NCBI RefSeq assembly: GCF_000150275.1
Contig: NW_002060945.1
Coordinates: 7,242,239-7,306,238 of the forward strand
DNA: 64,000 nt
Reading direction: 5' to 3'
From: Trichoplax adhaerens
Lineage: Eukaryota > Placozoa > Uniplacotomia > Trichoplacea > Trichoplacidae
Shown: positions 48,993 to 61,218 of the stretch, in pieces
How positions within the stretch are numbered: position 1 is the stretch's first letter
Layout of the letters: every line of letters begins with the position of its first letter
Made by a program: the position numbers and the translations under genes
The notes under the pieces: generated by a model
Told to the model about the DNA's origin: nothing
Database searches by the model: none
Seen by the model: the letters and a program-made list of their open reading frames with translations, nothing else

Positions 48993-50522
48993 TTAGTTAG
49001 AGCTATTCCTAGAATTGGAATTAGCAATATCGATGTAGGCTTTCAATTCTTGATCTATCTCCTTCCATATGGTAACATACCTTTATAGATATTGCAACAT
49101 TAACAAGATTAATTGAATAGTGAGAAGATAAAAAGTAGCAATAATAATGCCATTATAGTAGTATTTGTAGTGCAGATATTATTGACACAATCGCTTTTAT
49201 CAAATTTATACTAACAGGTGAATAATTAAGATTAAGGTTACATATCCAAATAAAATGTAATATTACCGATACTAAAATTAAATACTATCGTCACAATAAG
49301 TGCAACGGTATGTAATAACTTAAGTAGAATTTCAATTCTAGTTAATACAACGTTTTTAATCGCCTTGTTTAAGGTAGCCTTGAATACAAGAATACTTACT
49401 TTCCAACATCGATAGGGACGCCTTCCTTTGTATATACTGTGAACGTTCCACGCTCGAATAATAAATCATGACCGATTGCACCCCATTCAACCATCGATAC
49501 TTTACCATGAGTAGCTCCTTCTCTTTTCAATGATCGATAAAATTCTGTTATTGCTGTAGGAAAGTGTAAAATTTAACACCTTAATGCTTACACCAAACAT
49601 TTCCAACCAAAAGTAAATATGACTTTTGTACTGGCCAGTATTGTATTCTTCTTAACCCATTTAATGATATTATCGAAGCAATTGCTTTTTAAATTCATTA
49701 AAGGTAATTGTGTCAATAAAGAAAGCCCAAGAATGGGTGCTGATAATACCAAATGGTTAAAGTAATTTAGTTATCTGGCATTAAAAATATATTTTATCTT
49801 ACACAGCATCCACCTTAATTATTCGGCGCATACTACTCGCATACGTTTATCATTTCGAATGAATCGCGGGCCATTAGCTGATCTCTTTAACTATTTTATA
49901 ATTCATATTAATCACGAAAAAATGTTGTATAAATCTTAGGGACTGTCCTATTCCGACTTTACGACTGATATAATAATTAAATTAAAAAATTAGTGGCATT
50001 GTTGGTAGTACCAGGTACTAGGAGGCAGTAGTAGGTATACATGATTTTTTAAAATAGGATGGATGGTCAAGGTATGTAAATATTATATACGTGTATGCAG
50101 TTTGGTACCAAGGAAAGAACATAATTTGGGGCGTATTATGAGATATGCGGTACTATTTAAGAGGACTAGAGTAATAATATGTGGTAGTTCCTAGAACTAC
50201 ACTTGAGATTATAACTTTACTGGTTACTACTTTTACCGTCTAACATTATGTGAAATATTGTGACCAAATGATGCTGTAAATCACACTTTATTCACTCAAG
50301 CATGAATTTCCTACCTTCATTGCCTATGACTGATTCATATCCGTGGGGCATTAAAGTGGCATCGGAAGTATACATTGATTTTATCTCATCAAGGTTATTA
50401 CTATTCAATGTATCATGAAATTTCTTGCTAGCTTTACTAATCTTATCGCCGATATCGGACTCTGAGCCTACAACATTAAGAGAGAGAATAACACAAAGAG
50501 ATAGCAGAAATGTTAAGAGCAT
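48993..50522 (-). CDS. Secreted SnoaL/DUF4440-like (NTF2-fold) protein, three exons
   Basis: Exons 50522..50315, 49553..49400 and 49080..48993 join in phase to give 149 residues. Residues ~1-20 form a clear signal peptide (MLLTFLLSLCVILSLNVVGS). The remainder fits one NTF2-like domain of the DUF4440/SnoaL type. It has helix KISKASKKFHDTLNSNN, then MYTSDATLMPHG (the family YxxDAxxxPP-type segment), IGNEAITEFYRSL, MVEWGAIGHDLLFERGTFTVY, and a final strand YVTIWKEIDQELKAYIDIAN. Such domains are small enzymes or ligand-binding modules; the substrate is unknown. Exported stand-alone versions are common in bacteria and some invertebrates. The stop is TAA at 48993-48995. The family call is from motif pattern only. 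Confidence 0.83.
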
Positions 50523-53500
50523 AAGCTGATTTCTACCCTACACTTTCTAGTACAATTTTAGAAGCGGTAATAATTTTTTAGCCGAATAGATCCTTATTGT
50601 GAATTCGAATAAACTTGCTTTAACTTAGCTCCATAAAGTATAAATAAGTTATTGTCTGATTATGATAAATCTAAAGATGCTCAAGTTAAGAAAATTTATC
50701 GGTAAATCATTTTCAGGTTACAGCTTTGGAATGCCATTGCTAAGAAATTTTTAACCATACGATCTTTTATATATAAATTGTGCAGCAATAGTTTCAACGC
50801 ATGTGTTACACTAGCATGTCCGGATCTTCATTGCACATAAAATATTTTTCTCATTAAAGAATTGCAATATATAAATTTTATATACTGCTGGCAACTATAT
50901 CATACTGTTTAATTTAATAAAAGTACGACCAAAATGTTTAAATTCCATGAGAAAATCTATCAGATAGAGCAATTAAAGCCAACAATAAGTTGATTGTAAA
51001 AAATAGAGTTCCTAAGAACAGAATCTTTTAAGAACCCTTTTGTAAATCACCATGTAAAAATTTAAGAAATAAAAAACTAAATTTATATCACCAGTAGATT
51101 ATATTTAATTAAGAACATAGACTAGTTTTGGTGGTAGCCATATAGGACAACATCAATTGTAGGTGATCAAAATGTAATCTAACTTGATTATATTCTTATA
51201 TGTCATGTTTGCGTACGAAAGTAATTGATGTTAGAGACGGACAAAATGATATATACAACTTGTTCTATTTCGTCATAAATATTCCGATATCAGGTTTAGA
51301 AATATAGAGAACTTTATTAGAGCAAAAATACTTAAGGCGCAACTGATCTAATGTGCTGTATTAAGTACTGAGTTGAGCGGTCATCGAATTAAATTTATAT
51401 CGATCTTATCCTTTCTTCCTGTTATGTAAATCAATTTTATATTTAGTACATGGTTTAGAAATCATATAAATCAATCTAATTGATGATTATTATCTTATTT
51501 TCTACTATAGTTTCCGGGTTAAGCAATACCGAAAACTCTAAGACTTTTACAGCAGTTTAAATTCCTATACATCAAAAATTTACAATACATTTTATAAACT
51601 CCTTTATCTGTATCTGCTCGTTCATTATTATATAATATAATAAATTTAAAATCGCGTTCAATTACACACTTATTTTTCAGAATTTCTAGCTTAAAGTATC
51701 GATGATATAATGCTACACCGCAAAAATATGATAACAAGTACTCTTGCTTTCTACAAAAAGTAAATGTATCAATCATGGAAATAAGATCTCGATCTGTAGG
51801 TATGTCGATATCGGTGATTATTATAAAATATTCTTTTACTGAGAACAGAAACTTCAATAAGAAAAATGACTCATGAACCTTCTTATGATTAAAAGAGTCA
51901 CGCTTGTGCAATGTGGATGGTGTAGCCGTTAAGTACTAATGATATTATGGTAACAGCCTAAGATTTTAATTAAATCTTAACCTTAGTTTAACGCTGCAAA
52001 TTTGCTAAGGTCACAGATTTAAACCTTCGCGTAATAACTATATCGTGTTAATATTAGCTACCGTGAAATATTCAAATCAAAGAAAGGTAGCTGCTTACCT
52101 GATGCCATACTGCGTCTTGAAAGATTCTAACGGATGGCAGACAAAGGTAGAACTAGCTTTTTAAAGGAGATCTCTAGGCTTTGATGATTATCTGACCATA
52201 TGCTACTAATAATATAGAATTGTGTGGAGAGAAAAATTGCATAATAAAGAATTAATTAACGGTTCTATATATGTTGTCACACCAAGTTTGTATCATGCTG
52301 CTTTAGTATGAACTTGTTTTTCGAAATCCTGCTCTATTAATAATAACTTTATTAGTTTTAACATCGGAAATAACAACAAATGATAAATTATATTTTAATT
52401 ATGGGTTCTCCGATACAGTTCAACTACTGCTGTGCAAACTAAATGAAATTTTTAGATACTGTATATTTATAGTTGGTGTTATTTTTTAAAACTTGTATAT
52501 GGATAAATATATTTTCAATGAGTGCTTTTCCACTTTAAAGAAGACGATGCTAAGATATTGACATCGTCTTAATATAAGATTTTTGTATTACTCAACATCT
52601 TTAAGCCATATTATATGTTGGGGCATTTTAGTCAATATTGGGAACGTATTGCTGATCAACCGTAGGTTGGATTAAGCCATCGTTTCAATTATCTGGTGTT
52701 CAATACCGCAATAAAAACAATTTTATATAGTAGAATGTTGTTTCAACTTTGCTAAAAATAGCGTTTAAACCAATCATATCATTCATCTTAATATATTATT
52801 TAATTTATTAATGTCGATGTTTACAATACTAGTCTAACATATTCAGTTGTACATACGTTATGCTTATAATAGGAATTAATTAAGAAATTTTTATACTGTA
52901 AGTAGAGTGATACCAAGATGTAGCTTTGATACAGAAATGTTTAAATTGCCATAGTTGTTACGTTACGGCAACAATCTACAGTAAAGGTAATTACAGCTTC
53001 GATGCTAACTCTTAGATTAAACAGAAACTTTTTATATTTTGTAAAGTAAGGTTTTAATAGAGTATTAACGAAGGAAACGCTATTGGTATGATCACTGTAC
53101 ATAAAATTTATTATTGAGAGAGTCTGTAAACTATAACCAAAGTTTCCACCTTAAGGAATAGGTATCAGTACTTAAGAAAGTTACTGTATACAGTACGTAC
53201 AGTATTATAAGTTTTGGAGCGGAAAATGATATCTAAATGCACATATACACTGTACACAGTGCAAGAAACGAATTTATAGTTGAGAATGGATTTCTTCGAT
53301 ATACCTTAAAAATAATAAAGAAATGTTAGAAGTAATATGAACGAATAACGGATTAATGCTTAATATGTTCGTAGTGTGTTATTTATAAAATGTTGTAGCT
53401 ATGATTGTTATTTAAAAAATTTCCGGTGTTGTATGTTCTTTGATAATAGCTTATTGATATTAACTTTGAATTCCAAGCATCAACAGTCATGGAATCCTAT

Positions 53501-55635
53501 TGTGATAAATGTTGATATTGTCACCTTCCACTGCTAGTATTGTTTGTGCGATTAAATATATTATACTTGGATACTGATATAGAGTTCAAGGAGAACACAC
53601 TTTCTGTCTGTTCTCTCTACAGGTATGTACATTATTTTCATTTATAATAAAATTGATTGATTGCAAGAAAGAATTCTTGTTAATACGCATATAATACTCG
53701 AAATTTGATCTGTTTGTAATATTCATCTTAAGGCAACATTTATTAGTCAATCATACCGTAGAATTGTTTTCGTCTTTCAAGCTATTGTGAAATATTATAG
53801 ATATATTTTGGAGTCTGCTATAGTAAAATTTTAATGATTTATATTTATGTAGTTGTAAGGGATACTTACCAAATATTACGTAGTCCATCTATTGAGGATA
53901 TAGACATGTACCAAGTGTAATTATTTTCTACTTTATAGAATTAATGCCCATGCTATCAATAAATGAATCAGATTATTTGTATAATTTTCGTTTTATTACA
54001 TGCATGATTACGTCAATCGTATAAATCATGGGTTATAATATTTATTTAAGCAGTGGTTTGTACCTTTGCAATATATTTTACATTTTACTAGAAGACTACA
54101 TTACCATTATATGTGTACGTATTAGTTCGATTTATGGACCTATAATAGATTTAGATAGTCTAGCTTCGCAAATATAAATATATCGATCACACATACGGCA
54201 TACAAAATACGAGTGTGAAAATTGTGAATTAGAATAGTTTTTTCAAAAGTATACTTTTCGATGTGATACTTCAGCTGCAGATCTCAACTGTGAAATGTTA
54301 CCAATTTTTAGTAGTGTATAATAGTATTTTTATTCAGACCCTCTTAAAGTACTTTATAATTCTTTTGTTTACCATTTCATTACAACTATTCTTATACCCC
54401 ATAACGTATTAGTATGTTAATGATTCTTCATTTTTTTTATAGTTTATTAAGAACTTACACAATTTCAGCATAAATATGGGGTATATAACTGATATAGAAA
54501 TAGACATAGTGTAGAGATCAAATACGGTTCAATAGCCATTCACATGGCATTTTTACCACAATTTTGAGGCATATAATAGGTAATAAATCTGAAATTTTCC
54601 TAATTTCTGTAGTATTAAAGTAGCATAATCTCCCTATATTATCGTAAATTTGCAAGTATACTGTGGTATATATACTTATGTGAGCATAATAACATATTCT
54701 AGAAAGAAATTTTACTTACAGTTCCAATCGTATATTTTAATAGCGCTTAAATCATGCACTTGAATAATAGCATATTATTGTACCTTGATGCTCCTTCAGC
54801 ACTTTAATAACTTACTCATGATTTTAGATACAATAGTTTATTATTGTGAATAGATTTATATCCGTATGATGCTACGATCTAGATTTATAGTATACTGCGT
54901 TTACTACAGAAACCAGAAACTGTCATTATCTTGTATATTTGTACTTATAGTCAAGAATCGCGTGCTAAAATGATAACTAGAAAACATTTGCATGAGCCTT
55001 TAGTAATACCGTAGTCATCATTGTCTAACACATAAACTGCTTGGATATTATAGCAAATATTTCTATTCCTCACTATGATACTATGTAATACCCCGATAAT
55101 TAGTGCACAAATGATGGATAATTACTGTAGCAATACAGTAATTATAGAACTCATAGTAGGAATAGAAATAATATTCTATAGTAATGATAATACTCCAATT
55201 ATACTATCATTTTATTCTATCAGAAACCATAGTAACGCATCAATGTTTGCTAATTTATTCATGTTCATATAATATTTGTTGCAGGGATCTTTATTATGTA
55301 CACATAATAAGGCGAAAAATCTCTTTGTTACTTTTATAGTAACAGCTATACGCTGCGATTATGGTACTGCAGTGATCGCAGTTTTTTTTAACACAGTAGA
55401 TTTCCTTTGGAGTATCTTAGTTGAATATTAGTTCACTGGGCCATCAATATAAGGTGAATAGCATTTTGTATAAGTTAGTATAGATCTTGGTAATCGAAGT
55501 ACTTAATGTTTTTCTTAAATATAGTAAGTAAATAGGACAACCAAGACATATTATTGACTTGATGGTATCGTTAGTAACAAAATTTTAATTACATTTAGTT
55601 TCAGTTAACATAAAGAACATAGGATATAAATTATA
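50523..55635. other. Gene-poor stretch with one orphan ORF and a small palindromic cluster
   Basis: A minus-strand frame at 51519..51911 (130 codons, predicted protein rich in Phe/Ile/Tyr/Lys, containing ITDIDIPTDRDLISMIDTF and ending SLRVFGIA) is long for chance at this base composition, but I do not recognise it. A possible first exon lies upstream on the same strand: an ATG (52111-52113) giving MAS, then a GTAAGC donor. Its phase does not join the ORF in an obvious way. A TACTG/CAGTA cluster is at about 53183-53260. Otherwise nothing supported. Confidence 0.35.
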
Positions 55636-58466
55636 ATGGCATCAAGTGCAAAAGAACGTATGTTGGGACATTTAAAAGAGCAGCGTTTTCAGCCAGCAAG
55701 AGATCAGCTAACCCCTCAGGATGTTCAAGATTTAAAAATTGTTTTTGATGCATTTGATGTTACCAATAATGGGTAGGTAAATTATGTGAGACAGTTTTTT
55801 TGTGCTTATTTATGATAAGGGATATCATATTCAAATTATTATATATTAGGTCTAGTCAATAGTACACATGCCCACAGTTTTTAAAATGATAATTTGATGT
55901 AGCTGTAGGTAATATTAACGTTATTATTATTTCGATTACTCTAGTTTTGTAGTCTTGCGCTCATAGCTTTGAGTGTTAGCTGTTAGGAGAATCTTTAGTA
56001 TTTTTTTTATGAGACAACAACGCAACGGCTACGAATTAGTTTTTATGATATAATACCTAATTACTCTAAAGTACTACACTCATAAGTTGTTTTATAAAGT
56101 CGGTTCTGAACATAACGTGAAGGAAAAAATTTGGAATGTATTTTACGATGAAGTAGCCTTGAAAGGATTGATGTAATCGTTTTATCGATGCAATAATAAG
56201 TTTTATTTGGAAATGGCGGATTATATTTATTATGGTACAAGAATTTTCTGTGATTACAATAATATCAAGAAATCGTGCTCAATACTATCTTAAGTCAACT
56301 AGAGCTGTTTTCTGTGTCGTATGGACATACTCATTCTCAAATAGTAATCCTTTGCTGGCTATAGCTATCAAATAGGAATTAGACAAAAAAGATAGAGAAA
56401 GTTAATAAACTTAATTATGAGTCGAAAATTTATATCCTGATGTTTATTCGTAATTTTAGAAGTGTGCATATCACGTAAAATGTCTTCTAGTGATTTAAAT
56501 TAATAAAATAGTTTTATTTGATGACGTTAATTGTAGGCGTATAGATACTCGAGATTTAACGCGTGCCTTAAGGGCCCTAGGATTCAAAGTAACAAAGAAA
56601 GATATAATCGAAATGATGAGTAAGGATAACTATATTAAAATAATTCATTAAAGTAGAGTTGTAATATATTATCACATGAAATGTCGGATTACTGTACCTA
56701 TGCACTCTATTGTTGTGGATTGAAAGCTGTTGCGTAATTTAGGAGATAGCTCTTATAATTTACTAGTAATCTTTGATATAGTCCGCAAAGAGATGGTAAA
56801 ACTATCATCTTTTTTTCTATTAAATTACTTTTATATATTTATACTTTTCTATAATAGCTATTTTTACTTATTTATTAATTGCAGAGATTTTTGGTATCGT
56901 TACATCGACTGTATTATCATAAGTGTATAGTAAATGCCAGGCTCATACAAAAATCCGTTATTTACGTATTACAAATAATATTTTAAATCTTGATAAAGTT
57001 TTTTTACTTCAACTTCACTTGTCATCTTGGTGCTTGCTTTTCATACTGATGTAGGATGTTGTTGCATATAAGGTTGATGTAAAAACAATTTAATATTAAA
57101 AGAATGGAATACCTTAGGAATTTGTGGTTACTGATTAACTTATTAATAATGTACTCGTATCAATATAAATACACTAACAGTATGGTAACCGTAAAGTGTA
57201 TCAAAACGATATTAAGTATGCCTTATTTCTCTGTTTTATATTGTCCATTACGTTCTATTTAGCCGACTATGGATTAGACGATAAAAGGTAGGCCTTCTAA
57301 TTAAATTCACTGTTTACAGCATATTCTCATTTTCCAAGTTTTACTCTGTATTGATAAATGGCGAACTTTCGCTCTTGCTATCTGATCGTACTATCTATAA
57401 TTAAAATAGGCTAAAGTGCTCACCCTTAGCACTGTTACTTTTTTAGTAATACACGTATGAAGATTCGTATGTAGCTTGTACTAAGATATTGAAAATTTTA
57501 AAATTATTTACACAACTCTTTTATTACTATTATATAGCAAAATTGAATTTGACGATTTCCTACGATTTGTAATTGATCGACAAGGTGAAAGTCGTGATAT
57601 TAAAGAAGAATTAGCTCAGGTAATTCGTTAGCTAGGCATAATAGTAAACTTTCAACTATCGGAATGAACAGTACACTTGTAATTTTTGAACATACAGTGC
57701 AATAGTAGTATACTCGTAGCATTTTGCATATCAAGATAAACCTTGAAAGTGTTCGTTTCAGTTAAGATTTTTGATGATGTATTTAATGAAATCGATCGAT
57801 ATTATAAGATGGCGGTTATAAAATTTTGCTATACTCGTACCTGTACACTATACAAGTATCAGTAGGTTTATCTTTTGCACTGTCTCTATCGATGCTTATA
57901 CATGTACCAAAAGATTGATTTAAAGAATAATGCGCTACTGGCCAGTAGCGTATATGTAACTGATTTATAGCAAGATTTATGTAAACTGTAATGATGAGTA
58001 AGAGATTATGCATATCATAATATTATAGTTAAAGATAGCATAACAATAATGATACTAGGATATCATTAACGCTTTTAAATACTATTTTATACCTAGGGAT
58101 TCAAAATGTTTGATGTAGGTAAGTGTAGAGCAGATAGATACGACTGGTAACCAACGATCAGTTCATAGTTTTATAGTATTTCGTTGGTGTACATTAAGAT
58201 AAACTAAGTTGAGGCTAAGTATTTAAATACATATTGAATTATTTCTAGATGATACTGGCAAGATTACCACTCAGACGTTGCGTAAAATATGTCAAGAGAT
58301 AGGAGAGAGTTTTACGGATCAAGAATTACGGGATATGATTAATGAGGCGGATCAAGATGGCGATAATGCTGTCGATGTCGATGAATTTACATCAATTATG
58401 CTCAAAACAAATCTATTTAATATGCCTGATTTAGCCGATCAGTTGAATCCAAGTTTGATGAAGTAA
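55636..58466 (+). CDS. Centrin-like EF-hand protein, six exons
   Basis: Calmodulin-superfamily calcium-binding protein, closest in layout to centrins (centrosome/basal body). Exons: 55636..55772, 56537..56619, 57263..57287, 57538..57619, 58097..58118 and 58249..58466, all in phase, 188 residues. Four EF-hand regions: EF1 loop 41-52 (DVTNNGRIDTRD, Asp rather than Glu at position 12), EF2 around YGLDDKSKIEFDDF (degenerate), EF3 loop 115-126 (DVDDTGKITTQT, no acidic residue at position 12) and EF4 loop 151-162 (DQDGDNAVDVDE, fully canonical). The centrin-type IKEELAQGFKMFD linker precedes EF3. The unusual C-terminal tail (FNMPDLADQLNPSLMK) replaces the short centrin KKTxxY-type end. Exons of 22 and 25 nt are very small, but phases support them. 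A possible AATAAA lies at 58973. Confidence 0.92.
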
Positions 58467-59479
58467 TGCTTCTATACCATATTGTATGAAATATTTCTAT
58501 ATTGATTATGATGTGGTTTGCTAGCCATCTTAGGCGAGACGAAGGTTTGATAAATTTCGATGGTTTTAAACAATTTTGAAGTGATTTATACTCCTTTGTA
58601 TACATGCTGTATAGCTATACATATATAGTGCAACAAATATAGATTCAGATATCCTTGCTGGAAATGAAATACAGCTATAAACCTATTTACTGGTATTAAT
58701 GTACATAGCAATATATCATTTCGATAATTCAGACAAACTGACAAAAATAAGATATTTTTAATAGTTTATTTAGCTTTCATTTTTCATTTCTACATGGCGC
58801 TGTGCTATACGCATACAGTGCTCCTTTTGATTGTGATGTTGATAAAGTTATTTCTGATTTATATGTTCTAAATTGGTTGTTAAGCATCACATCACGATGC
58901 ATCATTTTACCGGAGAAAATATCTGTTGATTTAACATAGGATTCTATTACATGCTAGTTCATTTTACAAAGCAATAAAACAAGTTCTTGTGGATATAAAT
59001 GCTACTATTTTATAGGATGTACTATTTTGAACTGTCTTTAGAATTTGCCTTTATTATTCTAGTACTTTTTCTTACTGATTATAATTAATTACAAGCAATT
59101 TGTTAGCCGGTTTGCGATTGCACAATGTACAGTATAGTATGAATCAAATTGAATCACTATCTGAGATCAATACAGTCTTGCCGTTATCATGTTGCTAACT
59201 AATTCAATCATGTGAATATTCTTAATGTAATAATTCTATTTTACCTGACTGGCATAAAAAGTAATGGAAACATTTTATTCAACTGATCCAGATGCGACTG
59301 TACGAGCCCGTGAGTACTTACGATCATTGAGTAAAGAAGTACGAATCCGAGAGAGATTTGATATTGTATACTATAGTGTGCAGTATTCAGTATGGTGGTA
59401 TCAGAATATCGATTTATTTTGAAGGATTTGCTATTAAAGTCTTCGGGTCAATATTTCAAAGAAAGCATTGTAAAAATTA
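58467..59479. other. Centrin-like gene 3' flank
   Basis: Holds the probable polyadenylation signal (58973) and AT-rich sequence; no further gene recognised. Confidence 0.4.
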
Positions 59480-60480
59480 AATTAGAATACAAGTGCTCTG
59501 CTGGCTGATGCTCCATGGATGTTAATGAACAAAGATTTGTTAGGCATGACTATCCGGATACAGTAGTAAACCGCTATTACGACATGACTTGTGTGATAAC
59601 CAAGCTAATTTTAAGTAGGCAAAGTGATTGCTTTGACTAGTTTCATCTTCCTGAAGGTACTGTAGATCAGCAAAAGGATTGATTTGTATTGGAAATTTTA
59701 AGGAAGGAACTCAATTTTGCGAATAAAGATTTGCTAGGCATGACTATCCGTATGCAGTAGTCGATGACTATTACAGTGTAACTTGTATGATAACCAGGCC
59801 AATTCTCAGAAGGCAAAGTGACTACTTTGAGTAGTTTCACCTTGCTGAATGTGCTGTAGATCAGCGTTTCGTAAAAGGATTGATTTGTATTGGAAATTGC
59901 AAAGAAAGATTTGCTAGGCATGATTACGGTATGACTTGTATGATAACCAAGCCAATTCTAAGAAGGCAAAGTGACTACCTTGATTAGTTTCACCTTGCTG
60001 AATGTACTATCGATCAACGTTTGGTGAAAGGATTGGTTTGCATTTTGCAAAGAAAGATTTGCTAGGCATGATTACGGATGATAATCAAGCCAATTGTAAG
60101 TAGGCAAAGTGACTACTTTGATTAGTGTCTCCTTGCTGAATGTACTATCGATCAACGTTTGGCGAAAGGATTGGTTTGTATTGGAAATTGGAAAGAACTG
60201 CATTTTGCAATGAAAGATTTGCTAGGCATGATTACGGATGATAACCAAGCCAATTGTAAGTAGGCAAAGTGACTACTTTGCTTAGTGTCTCCTTGCTGAA
60301 TGTACTATCGATCAACGTTTGGCGAAAGGATCGGTTTGTATTGGAAATTGGAAAGAAGTAAGCCAATTTTACCCCGTTGTCCATTAGTTGGATTAGTTTC
60401 ACCTTGCTGAATGTACTATCGATCAATATTTCGCCAAAGGATTGGTTTGTATTGGAAATTTGAAAGAAGTAAATTGAATT
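59480..60480. repeat. Tandem repeat field, unit about 150-190 bp
   Basis: Five or more head-to-tail copies. The marker TTAGGCATGA/CTAGGCATGA occurs at about 59540, 59734, 59914, 60062 and 60222. Another unit segment, GAAAGGATTGGTTTGTATTGG, recurs down to 60450. Spacings are 194, 180, 148 and 160 bp. Copies differ by indels. Short minus-strand frames with similar repeated peptides (SNTNQSF, STFSKVKL) are by-products. Confidence 0.9.
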
Positions 60481-61218
60481 TTGCCCCGTTGTCCATTAGC
60501 AACTCCCATCGATCGACTATAATAACTCCTCAACACTGTAGTAAAAATGGATCAAACTACCAAGGGCCAATATTACTCAACATTGTCATGATCAATTTAC
60601 GTGCAATTGGAGCCATCTTAAAGTCAATACTCAATCATTCCAATTTCAAGATGTAATTTTGAGCTAAAGCGCTTTTAACCCATCAGACAAGATGGAGGTA
60701 GGAGGCGTGACAACATCGAGTGCCGATGATCACAACGGACTGCTCTCATACTCAGTACAGTCGATACCGGGAGAGTATAGGAGGTCAGAGTCAAATGAAA
60801 AGCCATGTGCTTATATTGGGTATCCCGTGTACGATACGGTAACGTAAGCTAAGGGTAAAGTACTGCAGCAAAGGAGTTGAGCAAGGCCTCAAATGAATCG
60901 ATCTTCTTCTTGGCAAAGCAAGGTAGTTGGAGGCTGTGGCGAGTTGATGATGGAGCGATTTCAAGCTTGATTTGAACTCGGAGTACGTTTGAGAAGCATT
61001 CAAAATAGTTTCTGAATAAAAAGGGCAACGGAAGAGACCTACTGTAATCCATCCATACTGTATTGGCTGAAGATTAGAGGTGCAAGCGATCGATCAACCA
61101 CCTCCATTACACGATCGACAACCGGCTGGACGACATCTATCGAAAGACACGAGTAGCAACGATAATTTCATTTCCTACTACAATTCTTGGGTATAGCTGT
61201 GAATGAACAACTGCAAAG
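60481..61218. other. Intergenic, upstream of UTP20
   Basis: No exon recognised. The GC content is higher around 60690-61150 than nearby, and overlapping minus-strand frames occur there without family features. It probably contains the UTP20 promoter and 5' UTR. Confidence 0.35.
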
